A stretch of 47,385 nt of DNA, taken from assembly GCA_964472315.1 (NCBI GenBank), contig CAYYJS010000023.1:1-47385 (forward strand). Reading direction: 5' to 3'. Below are positions 39,154 to 47,385 of this stretch, one piece after another (position 1 is the first letter of the stretch; each line of letters begins with the position of its first letter). The DNA comes from CAYYJS01 sp964472315 (lineage in GTDB: Bacteria; Verrucomicrobiota; Kiritimatiellia; UBA8416). The translations under genes were made by a program, and so were the position numbers. Under the pieces are notes generated by a model that was not told the origin of the DNA, did no database searches, and saw only the letters and a program-made list of their open reading frames with translations.

Positions 39154-40701
39154 ATGCGGACGGGCACGCGGCGACTGTTGGATCGTTCGTTCTCCGGGCT
39201 GGGATTCTTCGCCATCGCCCTGATGACGCTGGCGCTGCTCGTGGTGATCGGTCCGATCTTCCATCGCGGCCTTGGCGCCTATCTGTTCCGCGCCACGATC
39301 GAGCACCGACGGCTGCTGATGGAGAAGTTCGACGGCGGCGACCGCGCGGCGGTTGAGGCGGAAATCGCGGCGACGCGGCAGGCGCGCCGGCCTGTGTATG
39401 ACCGGATCGCGGCGTTCGAGGCGGAGTTGCACGGGCAACTGACGGCGGTGACCCCGACGCTGCAGGCGCTGGCGGCGTCGGAAAGCTCGCTGGCCCGGCT
39501 CGTGCGGAGGCGACTGGACCGGATCGAGGAAGGCCTGCCGTTCGCCGAGCATCTCAAGTCGCTCGCCGGTCTCGCGGACCTTATCGCGGCGCGTCCGGAG
39601 GCGTCGAAGGTCGGTCCCGAACTGTCGGCGATCAGTAACGCGGTGGCGCGGGTGAATCAGCGGTTCGAGGCGTGCGCCGCGCTGAAAGAGGCGCTGCGCG
39701 AGTTGCTCGGTCCGATGCCGGACGAGGTGACGCCGGTCATGGTGCGCGGCCAGTATGGCCAGACGCGGTGGGACCGTGCCAAGGTCAAGTTGGCCGCGGT
39801 GCTCTACGAGGAATCGTGGGATTACTCGGACGGGGCCGGCATGGGGGTACGCGTGCTGACGCCCCGCGTCGACGCATTTCGTGGCACGGTGTTGGAACCG
39901 TTGTTCGCGTATGTGGAAGCATCGCTGGACGAGATGCTCGCGCCGCGCCTGACGTTCTACGGCGGGTTTCTGACCGATGTGTCCATCGACGCGCACATGT
40001 TCGGCGGCATCTGGCCGGAGGTTCTCGGAACGATCTATTTGACGCTCGGCGCGATGCTGTTCGCGCTGCCGCTGGGTGTCGTTTCCGCGATCTACTTTAC
40101 CGAATACGCGGGGGACGGCCGTGTGGTCTCGATGCTGCGGGCCTGCGTCAGCACGCTGGCGGGCGTGCCGAGCATCGTGTTCGGCCTCTTCGGCCTCGCG
40201 TTCTTCATCAACACCCTGCACATTTGCGACAGCAAAAGCGTGTTGGCCGGCGCTTTGACGCTGGGGTTGCTTGTGCTGCCGACCGTGATTCGCGCGTCCG
40301 AGGAGGCGATCCGGTCGGTGCCGCGCACGTATAAGGAAGCGGCGCTGAGCGTCGGCGCCAGTCCGTGGCACACGATCCTGACGGTGATCCTGCCCGCGGC
40401 ATTGCCGGGCATTCTGACCGGCACGGTGATCAGCATGGGGCGTGCGGCGGGCGAGACGGCGCCGATCATTTTCACCGCGGCGGTCAGCGTCGGCCGGGCC
40501 GTGCAGCCCTGGCAGGTCTTCACGCAGCCGACGCCGGCGCTCTCCTGGAACATCTACAACCTATGCACGGAGCACGAAGCCGTGGACGAAATCCGTCATG
40601 TGCAGTTCGGCATGGTCGCCACGCTGGTCGTGATCGTGCTTCTGCTGAACATCGCCGCCGTCGTGTTGCGCGCGCGCATTTCCCGGAAACTGAAAGGATG
40701 A
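39154..40701 (+). CDS. pstA: Phosphate ABC transporter permease PstA with large periplasmic insert
   Basis: A 515-residue permease, against about 280-300 in E. coli. TM1 is at residues about 15-40 (GFFAIALMTLALLVVIGPIF). Then about 230 residues (about 45-275) of mostly charged helical sequence follow (LLMEKFDGGDRAAVEAEIAA; RRLDRIEEGLPFAEHLKSL) and should be periplasmic. The usual core resumes at GIWPEVLGTIYLTLGAMLFA, with the EAA loop YKEAALSVGASPWHTILTVI and GRAAGETAPI. GGGGAGGATAG precedes ATG 39154. Its stop overlaps the pstB start. The insert could contact PstS or sense phosphate; similar long PstA forms exist in some proteobacteria. Confidence 0.92.
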   Translation: MRTGTRRLLDRSFSGLGFFAIALMTLALLVVIGPIFHRGLGAYLFRATIEHRRLLMEKFDGGDRAAVEAEIAATRQARRPVYDRIAAFEAELHGQLTAVTPTLQALAASESSLARLVRRRLDRIEEGLPFAEHLKSLAGLADLIAARPEASKVGPELSAISNAVARVNQRFEACAALKEALRELLGPMPDEVTPVMVRGQYGQTRWDRAKVKLAAVLYEESWDYSDGAGMGVRVLTPRVDAFRGTVLEPLFAYVEASLDEMLAPRLTFYGGFLTDVSIDAHMFGGIWPEVLGTIYLTLGAMLFALPLGVVSAIYFTEYAGDGRVVSMLRACVSTLAGVPSIVFGLFGLAFFINTLHICDSKSVLAGALTLGLLVLPTVIRASEEAIRSVPRTYKEAALSVGASPWHTILTVILPAALPGILTGTVISMGRAAGETAPIIFTAAVSVGRAVQPWQVFTQPTPALSWNIYNLCTEHEAVDEIRHVQFGMVATLVVIVLLLNIAAVVLRARISRKLKG

Positions 40702-41579
40702 CCGCCATGCCCAGCGCCTTATTGGAACCCGTCACCGCGCCTGCCTCGTCGAACCGCCTGGGCGTCTCCGCGATGGCCGCCGAGCGCGAGGCGCTCGGGC
40801 CGCTGCACGACCCGTCGCGGGCCGTCGAAACCCATGTCCAGGCGCGGCGTTTCTCGGTCATCTACGGCGATAACGAGGCCGTTAAGGCGGTCGACCTGAG
40901 CATTCCGTCGCGCTACGTGACCGCGATTATCGGACCCAGCGGGTGCGGCAAGAGCACGTTCCTGCGCGCGATCAACCGGATGAACGACCTGATTCCGCGC
41001 TGCCACACGCGCGGCGAACTGGTTTTCGACGGCATCGATGTGTACAGCAAGCGCGTCGATGTGACGGTGCTGCGCAAGCGCGTCGGCATGGTGTTCCAGA
41101 AGCCGAACCCGTTCCCGAAATCGATCTACGACAACGTGGCCTACGGACCGCGCCTGCACGGGGTTCGCGGCAAGCAGGAGCTGGATGCCCTCGTGGAGCG
41201 CAGTCTCAAGGAGGCCGCGCTGTGGGCCGAGGTCAACGACCGGTTGAACGCGAACGCGCTTGGGCTGTCGGGCGGACAGCAGCAGCGCCTGTGCATCGCG
41301 CGGGCGCTGGCGGTCAATCCGGAGATTCTGCTGATGGATGAACCCACGTCGGCTCTGGACCCGAAGGCGACGTCGCGCATCGAGGACTTGATCGGCGAGC
41401 TGCGGGGCGAGTATACGGTGGTGATCGTCACGCACAACATGCAGCAGGCGGCGCGCGTGTCGGACTATACGGCGTTCTTCTACGAAGGCGTGCTGATCGA
41501 GTTCGGCCTGACGAAACAACTATTCACCAAGCCCCGCGAGAAACAGACGGAAGATTACATTACCGGTCGTTTCGGTTGA
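40698..41579 (+). CDS. pstB: Phosphate ABC transporter ATP-binding protein PstB
   Basis: A 293-residue ABC ATPase: Walker A GPSGCGKST near residue 80, FQKPNPFPKSIYDNVAYGPR (Q-loop), signature LSGGQQQR and Walker B LLMDEPTSALDP, then the H-loop THNMQQA. About 45 residues precede the ABC core, longer than in E. coli (257 residues). ATG 40698 overlaps the pstA stop as ATGA; an in-frame ATG at 40707 with AAGGA at good spacing is an alternative. It powers phosphate import and, with PhoU, signals to PhoR. Confidence 0.95.
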   Translation: MTAMPSALLEPVTAPASSNRLGVSAMAAEREALGPLHDPSRAVETHVQARRFSVIYGDNEAVKAVDLSIPSRYVTAIIGPSGCGKSTFLRAINRMNDLIPRCHTRGELVFDGIDVYSKRVDVTVLRKRVGMVFQKPNPFPKSIYDNVAYGPRLHGVRGKQELDALVERSLKEAALWAEVNDRLNANALGLSGGQQQRLCIARALAVNPEILLMDEPTSALDPKATSRIEDLIGELRGEYTVVIVTHNMQQAARVSDYTAFFYEGVLIEFGLTKQLFTKPREKQTEDYITGRFG

Positions 41580-41600
41580 TGGGCTGGTGAGGGAGAGCAC

Positions 41601-42299
41601 ATGACGATGCATTTCTTCAAGGAAATCGAACGGATCAAGTCGCGGATTCTCGCACTCGGCGCGCTTGTGGAAGCGCGTCTGCAGATGGCCGTCACGGCCT
41701 TGGTCGAGGGCAATGTCGAACTGGCGCGGCAGGTGATCGATACCGACGTCGAACTTGACGAGAAGGAAGTCGACCTGGAGGAGGAGTGCCTCAAGGTGCT
41801 GGCGCTGCACCAACCGGTGGCCATCGATCTGCGGTTCGTCGTGGCGGCGCTCAAGATCAACGGCGATCTCGAGCGTATCGGCGATCTCGCCGTCAACGTG
41901 GCGGAGCGCTCGCTCTTCCTGATCACGCGGCCGCGCGCCCCCGTGGCGTTCGATTTTCCGGCCATGGCCGGCAAGGTGCAGCGGATGCTGCGCCGCGGCA
42001 TCGAGGCGCTGGTGAACCTGGACGTGAAGGCGGCCAGCGCGGTGTGGGCGTCCGACGATGCCGTGGATGCCATGAACCGGGATGTCTATGCGCTGATCAA
42101 GCAGGGGCTTGCCGAGCACCCCGACCCGGAGAACATCAACAAGCTGATCCACATTCTGGGCATTTCGCGCGACCTCGAACGCATCGGCGACCATGCGACC
42201 AACATCGCGGAGGACATCATCTACATGATCGAGGGCAAGATCATCCGCCACCATGCGGAAGAGTACGTGTCCGACCATGTGCAGGGCGAAGTCGCCTAG
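41601..42299 (+). CDS. phoU: Phosphate signalling protein PhoU
   Basis: A 232-residue, all-helical cytosolic protein with two three-helix PhoU repeats; each carries an E/D-rich metal-site segment (DTDVELDEKEVDLEEECL; GISRDLERIGDHATNIAED). It connects the Pst transporter with PhoR and dampens the kinase when phosphate is plentiful. ATG 41601 is preceded by GAGGGAGAG. Last gene of the pst transcript, and it converges on the unknown gene at 42320. Confidence 0.94.
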   Translation: MTMHFFKEIERIKSRILALGALVEARLQMAVTALVEGNVELARQVIDTDVELDEKEVDLEEECLKVLALHQPVAIDLRFVVAALKINGDLERIGDLAVNVAERSLFLITRPRAPVAFDFPAMAGKVQRMLRRGIEALVNLDVKAASAVWASDDAVDAMNRDVYALIKQGLAEHPDPENINKLIHILGISRDLERIGDHATNIAEDIIYMIEGKIIRHHAEEYVSDHVQGEVA

Positions 42300-42319
42300 C
42301 CGCGGGGAGGCGCGACGGC

Positions 42320-43042
42320 TTACGCGTCGCCGTAGGGCGGGGTATCCTCGGCGGCGCGGAGCGTTTCGAGCGGGGGTGCGGCGGTCGGATAGACCAGCGT
42401 CGCGGACTCCGTCTGCATGGTCAGCGCCCGCGTGACGCGGTGCTGTTCCAGGCGCAGGTAGGCGCGGCGCGGATCATCGGGGTGCGCGAGAGGCGGGCCG
42501 GCGGCGCCACGCAGATCCGCCGGCAACGCGCCGGCGCGGCGCCATGCGCGGAGGGCGCGGTTCAAGCGATCCAGCGCGTCGCCCGGGAGCGTGTCGGCCA
42601 CCCAGGTGCGGCTCAGTTGTTCGCGTGCGATGGGACGCGCATTCCACAAACACCAGACGCGCAGCGGCGCTTCGGTGCGTCCGCTGGCGAGTTCGCCGGG
42701 TGCGCCCGGTGTGGCGAGGCGGCCGAAAGGCACGCACGGAAAGGTTCCGGTGCCGATCGCGTCCGGGTCGGCGATGGCGACGAAAAGTGGCGGGTCGCCC
42801 GGCGACGGGGGCCACAGGCGGATCTGGCCGGCGCGTACCTCCGGGTCCGTCGGCGCGGCGGCGGTCGGGGCGGCGGCGGTCGGGGCGCCGGTGTGCGGAA
42901 GGGGCGTCGCGCCACCCGTCGCCGCGTCGTCGCCGACCGTATCCAGAGCGCTGAGAATGGCCCATTCGCGAAGCCAGTGCAGCAAACGCGCGGCGTCGTC
43001 GGACGTCGGGAAGCGGGCGTCAGTTCGGTTCGAGGGCGACAT
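42320..43042 (-). CDS. Protein of unknown function next to a sigma-like gene
   Basis: A 240-residue protein that I do not recognise. Residues about 15-35 are helical (DDAARLLHWLREWAILSALD). Then a proline/alanine stretch (APTAAAPTAAAPT) is coded by a tandem 15-base repeat near 42852-42893. Residues 70-235 form an Arg- and Pro-rich mixed region (RLWPPSPGDPPLFVAIAD; LNRALRAWRRAGALPADL). There is no signal peptide or membrane segment. It overlaps the 3' end of the sigma-like gene by 23 bases and so is probably cotranscribed; a role as partner or inhibitor of the sigma-like protein is a guess. Confidence 0.6.
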   Translation of the reverse strand: MSPSNRTDARFPTSDDAARLLHWLREWAILSALDTVGDDAATGGATPLPHTGAPTAAAPTAAAPTDPEVRAGQIRLWPPSPGDPPLFVAIADPDAIGTGTFPCVPFGRLATPGAPGELASGRTEAPLRVWCLWNARPIAREQLSRTWVADTLPGDALDRLNRALRAWRRAGALPADLRGAAGPPLAHPDDPRRAYLRLEQHRVTRALTMQTESATLVYPTAAPPLETLRAAEDTPPYGDA

Positions 43043-43871
43043 AAAGGGGGGGCTCCTGGTTTCTGAAGAGGCGGGGCAAGCGGCGCTCCGTATCGCGCCA
43101 CGCGTAGAGGCGGTGTTCGAGATGCGCGATGACGGTCAGGGTGAGTTGCCGCACGGTATCGGCGCCATCGTGCCGATAGTGAAGCCGCAGGGCATCGTGG
43201 ATGCGTTCGACCACGCGGCGCGTCAGATCGCACAGGTGCGATTTGTTCATGCCGGTGGCGCGGAGGACCTTGGGGTCCGAGATGGGCAGCCCCAGAAAGC
43301 GCGCCAGGAGGCCGAGACGTTCGGGGCGCGGCAGCATCTGGAAGACGGTTTCGGCATGCCGGTCGGCCAGACTGTCCGCTTCCCGCCCGGCCAGCGTATC
43401 GAAGACATCCGCGGCGCCCGGCAGGAGATCGCCGAGCGTCAGCTCCGTGTCGCCGCCCGGCAGCGGCTCGTCCAGCGAGACGGTCTGGCGGCGTGGCAGC
43501 TCCGCGCACAGGTGCTTGCGCACGGCGTCGCGCAGCAGCAGCGACGCGCCCGCCTGGACGACATCGAGCGGGTTGCCGGAGGCACGCTTGAGGCGGGCGA
43601 AAATCCATTCCTTGTAGCGCTTGCCCCGGCTGGATTGAGCGAGCATGGCGTGACTCTCGAAGGCGTGCCAGGCGTCGTCGTCGTCCGGAACCCGCTGCGC
43701 GAGATCGGAGAGACACAGGTTCGTGATGTGGCGACAGCGACGGATGTAGGCGGCGAAGCGGATGCCCGCGAACGTCGCCAGCCGCCGTTGCGTGTCGGGC
43801 GGACAGAGCGCGCGGGCGCAGTGCGTCTTCCACGCCAGCCAGTCGTCGAGATCGGGTAGCTCCGGCGCCAT
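43020..43871 (-). CDS. Sigma-70-like protein
   Basis: A 283-residue protein with features of sigma-70 factors: a region 2-like helical part (residues about 40-110; FAGIRFAAYIRRCRHI; YKEWIFARLKRASGNP), the VSLDEPLPGGDTELTLGDLLPG linker (about 130-150) so characteristic of sigma region 3 boundaries, and a region 4-like HTH (RLGLLARFLGLPISDPKVLRATGMNKSHLCDLTRRVVERIHDAL in outline). Promoter contact residues cannot be verified. ATG 43871 is chosen; the gap to the ribulokinase stop is five bases. Such lineage-specific sigma-like proteins are frequent in Verrucomicrobia-type genomes. An alternative is a degenerate sigma acting as a regulator. Confidence 0.6.
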   Translation of the reverse strand: MAPELPDLDDWLAWKTHCARALCPPDTQRRLATFAGIRFAAYIRRCRHITNLCLSDLAQRVPDDDDAWHAFESHAMLAQSSRGKRYKEWIFARLKRASGNPLDVVQAGASLLLRDAVRKHLCAELPRRQTVSLDEPLPGGDTELTLGDLLPGAADVFDTLAGREADSLADRHAETVFQMLPRPERLGLLARFLGLPISDPKVLRATGMNKSHLCDLTRRVVERIHDALRLHYRHDGADTVRQLTLTVIAHLEHRLYAWRDTERRLPRLFRNQEPPLYVALEPN

Positions 43872-43876
43872 GCGGA

Positions 43877-45580
43877 TCAGGCCGTACGGGCCTGCTCGCG
43901 GATGGCGATCAGGCGCTTCATGACATGGTTCAGCGAGCCCGACCACGCGGCCGTGCCGAACGCGTCATGCACGTCGCGGTACAGTGCGTACAGCTCGTTG
44001 TAGACGGCGTGGCGTGCCGGATCGGGTTCGTACCGGATGGCGCGGGTGCCGCACATGGCGGCCTGCGCATCGCCGACGTTCGCGAAACCGCCGGCCGTGG
44101 GGCCGGCCGCGACGGCGCCGAAGATGGCGGCGCCGAGCGCGCAGGCCTGGTCGCTGCGCGCCACCTTCATCGGGCAGCCGAGGACATCGGCGTAGATCTG
44201 CATCAGCAAGGTGTTCTTCACGGCGAGACCGCCGCAGTTGACGATCTCGCGGACGGGCACGCCGTAGGCTTGAATGCGATCGACGATTGCGCGGCAGCCG
44301 AACGCCGTGGCCTCGATGAGGGCGCGGTACACCTCGTGGGCACGGGTGTGCAGGGTCTGGCCCAGGAGCAGACCGCTCAGGCGCGCATCGACCAGCACGC
44401 ACCGGTTGCCGTTATTCCAGTCGAGCGACAGCAGACCGGTTTCGCCGGGCTTCAGGGCCGCCGCGGCCCGTCCGAGGCTCACGAACTTCTCGTCCTGCGT
44501 GGCGCCGTAGCTGTCGGGCACAAGGTGGTTCACGAACCAGAGGAAGATATCGCCGACGGCCGACTGGCCGGCCTCGATGCCGAAATATCCCGGCAGCACC
44601 GAGCCGTCGACGATGCCGCAGACGCCGGGGATGTCGGCCAACTTGCCGGCGTCCGGCTGCACCATGAGGTCGCAGGTGCTGGTGCCGAGAATCTTGACCA
44701 GCGTCCCCTCGCGGATGCCGGAGCCGACCGCGCCCATGTGGGCATCGAAAGCGCCGACGGCGATGGCGATACCCGGACGGAGGCCGAGTCTGGCGGCCCA
44801 GTCCTTGCACAGACGGCCGGCGAGGCGATTGGCCGGTTGGGCGTTCGCATAGAGACGGTCGCGCAGCGCCGCCAGCGCGGGATCGAGGCGCTCCAGAAAC
44901 GACTTGGCGGGCAGGCCGCCCCAGGCGGCGTTAAACATGGCCTTGTGGCCGGCCGCGCAGACACTGCGCGACAGGACCGCCGGGTCCGTGTCTCCGGCCA
45001 GCACGGCCGGGATGTAGTCGCAGCATTCCACGAAGCTGTGGGCCGCGGCGAACACGTCGGGCGCCGTGCGCCGGGCATGCAGAATTTTGGCCCAGAACCA
45101 CTCGGACGAATAGGTGCCGCCGCATTTCGCCAGGTATTCGGGGTGCAGTTCGCGGGCGAGCGCCGTAATCTCCTCGGCCTCCGCGTGACTGGTGTGGTCC
45201 TTCCAGAGCCAGGCCATGGCGGCGAGGTTGTTCCGGAAGGCCGCCGCGAACGCCAGCGGCGTGCCGCCGGCATCCACGGGGATGGGCGTGCTGCCGGTGG
45301 TGTCGATGCCGATACCCACGATGGCCGCGGGATCGAAGGCGGGATTGGAGGCCTTGGCCCCGGCCACGGCGCGCGTCACGATGGCGACGGCGCCGTCGAG
45401 ATAGTCCTGGGGGTTCTGGCGGGCGACGTTCGGATCGCGCGGATCGGTGAGGACGCCCTGTGTGCCCGACGGATAGTCGAACACATGGCCGGCGATCTCA
45501 CGGCCGTCCGCGAGGTCGACGATGACGGATCGGCACGAGTTGGTGCCGTAATCGAGTCCCAGCGCGTAGCGTTGCGTCAT
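43877..45580 (-). CDS. araB: Ribulokinase (FGGY family)
   Basis: A 567-residue sugar kinase that phosphorylates L-ribulose to L-ribulose 5-phosphate. The N-terminal FGGY_N domain opens with YALGLDYGTNSCRSVIVDL; GIGIDTTGSTPIPVD, GAFDAHMGAVGSGIREGTLVKILGTSTCDLMV and the FGGY_C part with GLLSLDWNNGNRCVLVDARL and NCGGLAVKNTLLMQIYADVLG follow, which is the ribulokinase pattern, not the xylulokinase one. GGAGCC lies upstream of ATG 45580. It is 46 bases after the isomerase gene stop, so isomerase and kinase form a pentose degradation pair. Confidence 0.92.
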   Translation of the reverse strand: MTQRYALGLDYGTNSCRSVIVDLADGREIAGHVFDYPSGTQGVLTDPRDPNVARQNPQDYLDGAVAIVTRAVAGAKASNPAFDPAAIVGIGIDTTGSTPIPVDAGGTPLAFAAAFRNNLAAMAWLWKDHTSHAEAEEITALARELHPEYLAKCGGTYSSEWFWAKILHARRTAPDVFAAAHSFVECCDYIPAVLAGDTDPAVLSRSVCAAGHKAMFNAAWGGLPAKSFLERLDPALAALRDRLYANAQPANRLAGRLCKDWAARLGLRPGIAIAVGAFDAHMGAVGSGIREGTLVKILGTSTCDLMVQPDAGKLADIPGVCGIVDGSVLPGYFGIEAGQSAVGDIFLWFVNHLVPDSYGATQDEKFVSLGRAAAALKPGETGLLSLDWNNGNRCVLVDARLSGLLLGQTLHTRAHEVYRALIEATAFGCRAIVDRIQAYGVPVREIVNCGGLAVKNTLLMQIYADVLGCPMKVARSDQACALGAAIFGAVAAGPTAGGFANVGDAQAAMCGTRAIRYEPDPARHAVYNELYALYRDVHDAFGTAAWSGSLNHVMKRLIAIREQARTA

Positions 45581-45626
45581 GTTTGGCTCCCTGTGGTGTG
45601 TGTCGGCGTGCCGTATCGGCATGCGG

Positions 45627-47117
45627 TCAGAACGGGTTCTCGCCCGGATACCGCGTGCCGGCCGGCAGCGGGGTGGCGATGCGGTCGACACCGAGCAGCG
45701 GCAGGGCGTCGAACAGCGTACGACCGACGTGTTTGAACGCGGTGGCGGCGTGATGCGGGAAGTTGCCGCCGAGCATCGCGTAGCGGTAGAAGCGCGCGAA
45801 GTCGGGAATCCCGAAGATGCCGATGGCGCCGAACGAGGCCGGGTCGGCGTCCAGGATATGGCCCTGGGCGATGTAGCTCATCAGACCGGCGCTGTCCGGC
45901 GTGGCCTGGAGGCGGAAGAGCGTGGTCGGTCCGGGCCGTAGCGTCCCTTCCAATGTGCCGCATGTGATGTCCGGCTCCTTGGACGCATCCTCCATCAGAC
46001 GGTTCATGATGAGCTGGAACTTCATGCAGTAGCCCTTGCACAGGCAGCAGCTCGGCGTGTTGCCGCAGTGGAAGCCCATGAAGAGGTCCTCGCGCCGGGC
46101 GCCCTTGAGGTTCTTGATCGCGATATCGGACGGCACGGTGTTGTTGACGTCGAGAATCGTCACCGGTTGCTGGCCGGCGCACTGAGCCATGTACTCCGAT
46201 ACGGCGCCGTAGATGTCGACCTCGCAGGCGACCGGGATGCCGCGCGTGGCCAGCCGGCTGTTGATGAAGCAGGGCACGAAGCCGAAGGCTTTCTCGAACG
46301 CCGGCCAGCACTTGTCGGCGAAGACGGCATACAGGCTGGCGCCCTTGTTCGCTTCGTGGAATGACGTCAGCGCGAGCTCGAACTGCGCGAGTTGCCTGAG
46401 CTTTTCGGGGTGGCGGTTGCCGCCGCCCAGTTCGTGGGCCATGTCCTTGGCAATGCTCTCGATCGCCTGTTTGCGGCCGGCGACGGACTTGTACTGCTCG
46501 AACATGTCGAGTTCCGAGTTTTCCATCACCTCGACCCCGAGGTTGTAGAGCGGCTTGATCGGCGCGTTGCAGGCGAAGAAATCCTGCGGGCGCGGACCGA
46601 ACGCGAGAACCTTGAGATGCCTGACGCCGACGACGACGCGGGCGACATCGGCGAAATGCGCGACCATTCCGGCGACTTCCTTCGGGAGTCCGACGGGGGC
46701 TGGCGGCACGTGGGCGACGAGGTTGCGTAGCCCGACGTTGAGGCACGCGTTGAGCATGCCGCAGAAGGCATCGCCGCGCCCGTTGATCAGGTCCTTCCCG
46801 CTTTCCTCGGCGGCGCCGCAGAGCATGAAGGGCCGTCCGAGCGTCTTGGCGAAAATCGTGGTGGGGCCTTCGGGACCGAAGTTGCCGAGGTAGATGACCG
46901 CGGCGTCGACGTGTTCGGACTCCAGCTCGCCGACGGCGACGAGGGCATCGCCTTCGTTCTCGATGACGGTATCGCAGGCGACGACGTTCAGTTTCAGCTT
47001 GCGGCACTCGGCCACCACGGCGGCCAGCCGTTTGCGCGTCAATGCGATGGGGAAACAATCGCGGCTGACGCCGACGATACCCAGTCTGACATCCGGCATG
47101 TTGACCATCGCGTTCAT
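45627..47117 (-). CDS. L-fucose/L-arabinose isomerase family protein
   Basis: A 496-residue sugar isomerase of the fucose/arabinose isomerase superfamily (RLGIVGVSRDCFPIALTRKR opening; VYLGNFGPEGP; MAQCAGQQPVTILDVNNTV with the metal-site E/D in the preceding EVDIYG; FMGFHCGNTP). It probably converts an aldopentose to the ketopentose used by the adjacent ribulokinase, for example L-arabinose to L-ribulose. Residues about 350-364 are unusually rich in cysteine. AGAAGGAGCCGCA precedes ATG 47117, a good ribosome binding site. First gene of the minus-strand sugar group; the 268 bases before it carry the short palindrome at 47344 and no further gene. Confidence 0.82.
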   Translation of the reverse strand: MNAMVNMPDVRLGIVGVSRDCFPIALTRKRLAAVVAECRKLKLNVVACDTVIENEGDALVAVGELESEHVDAAVIYLGNFGPEGPTTIFAKTLGRPFMLCGAAEESGKDLINGRGDAFCGMLNACLNVGLRNLVAHVPPAPVGLPKEVAGMVAHFADVARVVVGVRHLKVLAFGPRPQDFFACNAPIKPLYNLGVEVMENSELDMFEQYKSVAGRKQAIESIAKDMAHELGGGNRHPEKLRQLAQFELALTSFHEANKGASLYAVFADKCWPAFEKAFGFVPCFINSRLATRGIPVACEVDIYGAVSEYMAQCAGQQPVTILDVNNTVPSDIAIKNLKGARREDLFMGFHCGNTPSCCLCKGYCMKFQLIMNRLMEDASKEPDITCGTLEGTLRPGPTTLFRLQATPDSAGLMSYIAQGHILDADPASFGAIGIFGIPDFARFYRYAMLGGNFPHHAATAFKHVGRTLFDALPLLGVDRIATPLPAGTRYPGENPF

Positions 47118-47343
47118 TGCGGCTCCTTCTGTTTGTCCTGCTGAGCGGTTGAAAAGAAACTCCCCGCACGACGTCTTGGGGAGTAAACCACGGGGCCTAA
47201 GGGCGCGCAAGATGGAACTTGTGCGGCACGATCGTCAATGACGGCTCCGGGCCGTGGGTCTCCGTAGTCTCTGCCGCGATGCCGTGGGAGTGGTGGAGAG
47301 AATGGGGACGCCCGTCTCGGAGATCCGGGCGTACTGGGAGTAG

Positions 47344-47366
47344 GCACGTTTCTCCGAAACGTGCCC
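47344..47366. repeat. Short palindrome GGCACGTTTCTCCGAAACGTGCC-type
   Basis: GGCACGTTTC and GAAACGTGCC arms lie around two to three central bases, in the upstream region of the sugar operon. It could be an operator or a member of an interspersed palindrome family. Confidence 0.5.
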
Positions 47367-47385
47367 CGGTGGATGAGTCCGGCGA

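Noticed and set aside
43925..45736. 603-codon plus-strand frame opposite ribulokinase
   Set aside because: Shadow; the FGGY kinase motifs fit the minus strand.

Overview
The window comes from a GC-rich Gram-negative bacterium. The envelope genes (a porin, a LolA-like periplasmic protein, a GmhB-type heptose phosphatase domain), a PUR-domain protein, a GTP-type PEP carboxykinase, a PEP-CTERM-like protein tail and abundant palindromic intergenic repeats fit the Planctomycetes-Verrucomicrobia-Kiritimatiellota-Lentisphaerota side of the tree. That placement is an inference; no rRNA is present to settle it. No CRISPR array, rRNA or transposase was seen.

Layout. (1) 1-6990, minus strand: an operon-like run of aminotransferase, (Re)-citrate/homocitrate synthase family enzyme, purC, a heptose-bisphosphatase/TsaC fusion, purE and an MFS transporter that runs off the left edge. 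(2) 7291-18374, plus strand: a defence-type island with a broken HTH gene, HsdR, an ORF6N protein, a fused HsdM-HsdS, a three-gene ABC-3C module (nuclease-like effector, middle component 6, DUF2326 ATPase), a nucleotide-deaminase/HATPase/winged-helix fusion and RadC. Several short palindromic repeats have entered this island, some inside reading frames. (3) 18590-24694: two small cysteine-rich proteins, GTP-PEPCK, tRNA-Val, an FAD oxidoreductase, a stranded PEP-CTERM-like tail and cysK. (4) 24667-30746, minus: a tightly overlapped operon of PUR protein, LolA-like protein, two CNNM/CorC-like proteins, a zinc-ribbon/OB protein, a TctA-like permease and a YdjM-like membrane protein. (5) 31427-42299: a phosphate regulon (porin, phoB, phoR, a winged-helix gene, pstSCAB, phoU) with hemW on the opposite strand. 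(6) 42320-47117, minus: a sugar isomerase, ribulokinase, a sigma-70-like protein and an unknown protein.

The most interesting items are these. First, a conserved structured leader RNA occurs twice, in front of the aminotransferase operon and in front of PEPCK. Each copy sits immediately after a promoter with the same core and ends in an intrinsic terminator whose 5' arm can instead close the conserved structure. The hairpin arms differ in sequence between the copies but both pair. I do not recognise it as a known riboswitch class; the genes it precedes meet at oxaloacetate. Second, the island combines a type I R-M system with ABC-3C and a deaminase-ATPase fusion that could be an uncharacterised defence effector. 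Third, period-11 arrays of a CTAACGG-like heptamer sit at the phosphate genes and look like this lineage's own Pho box.
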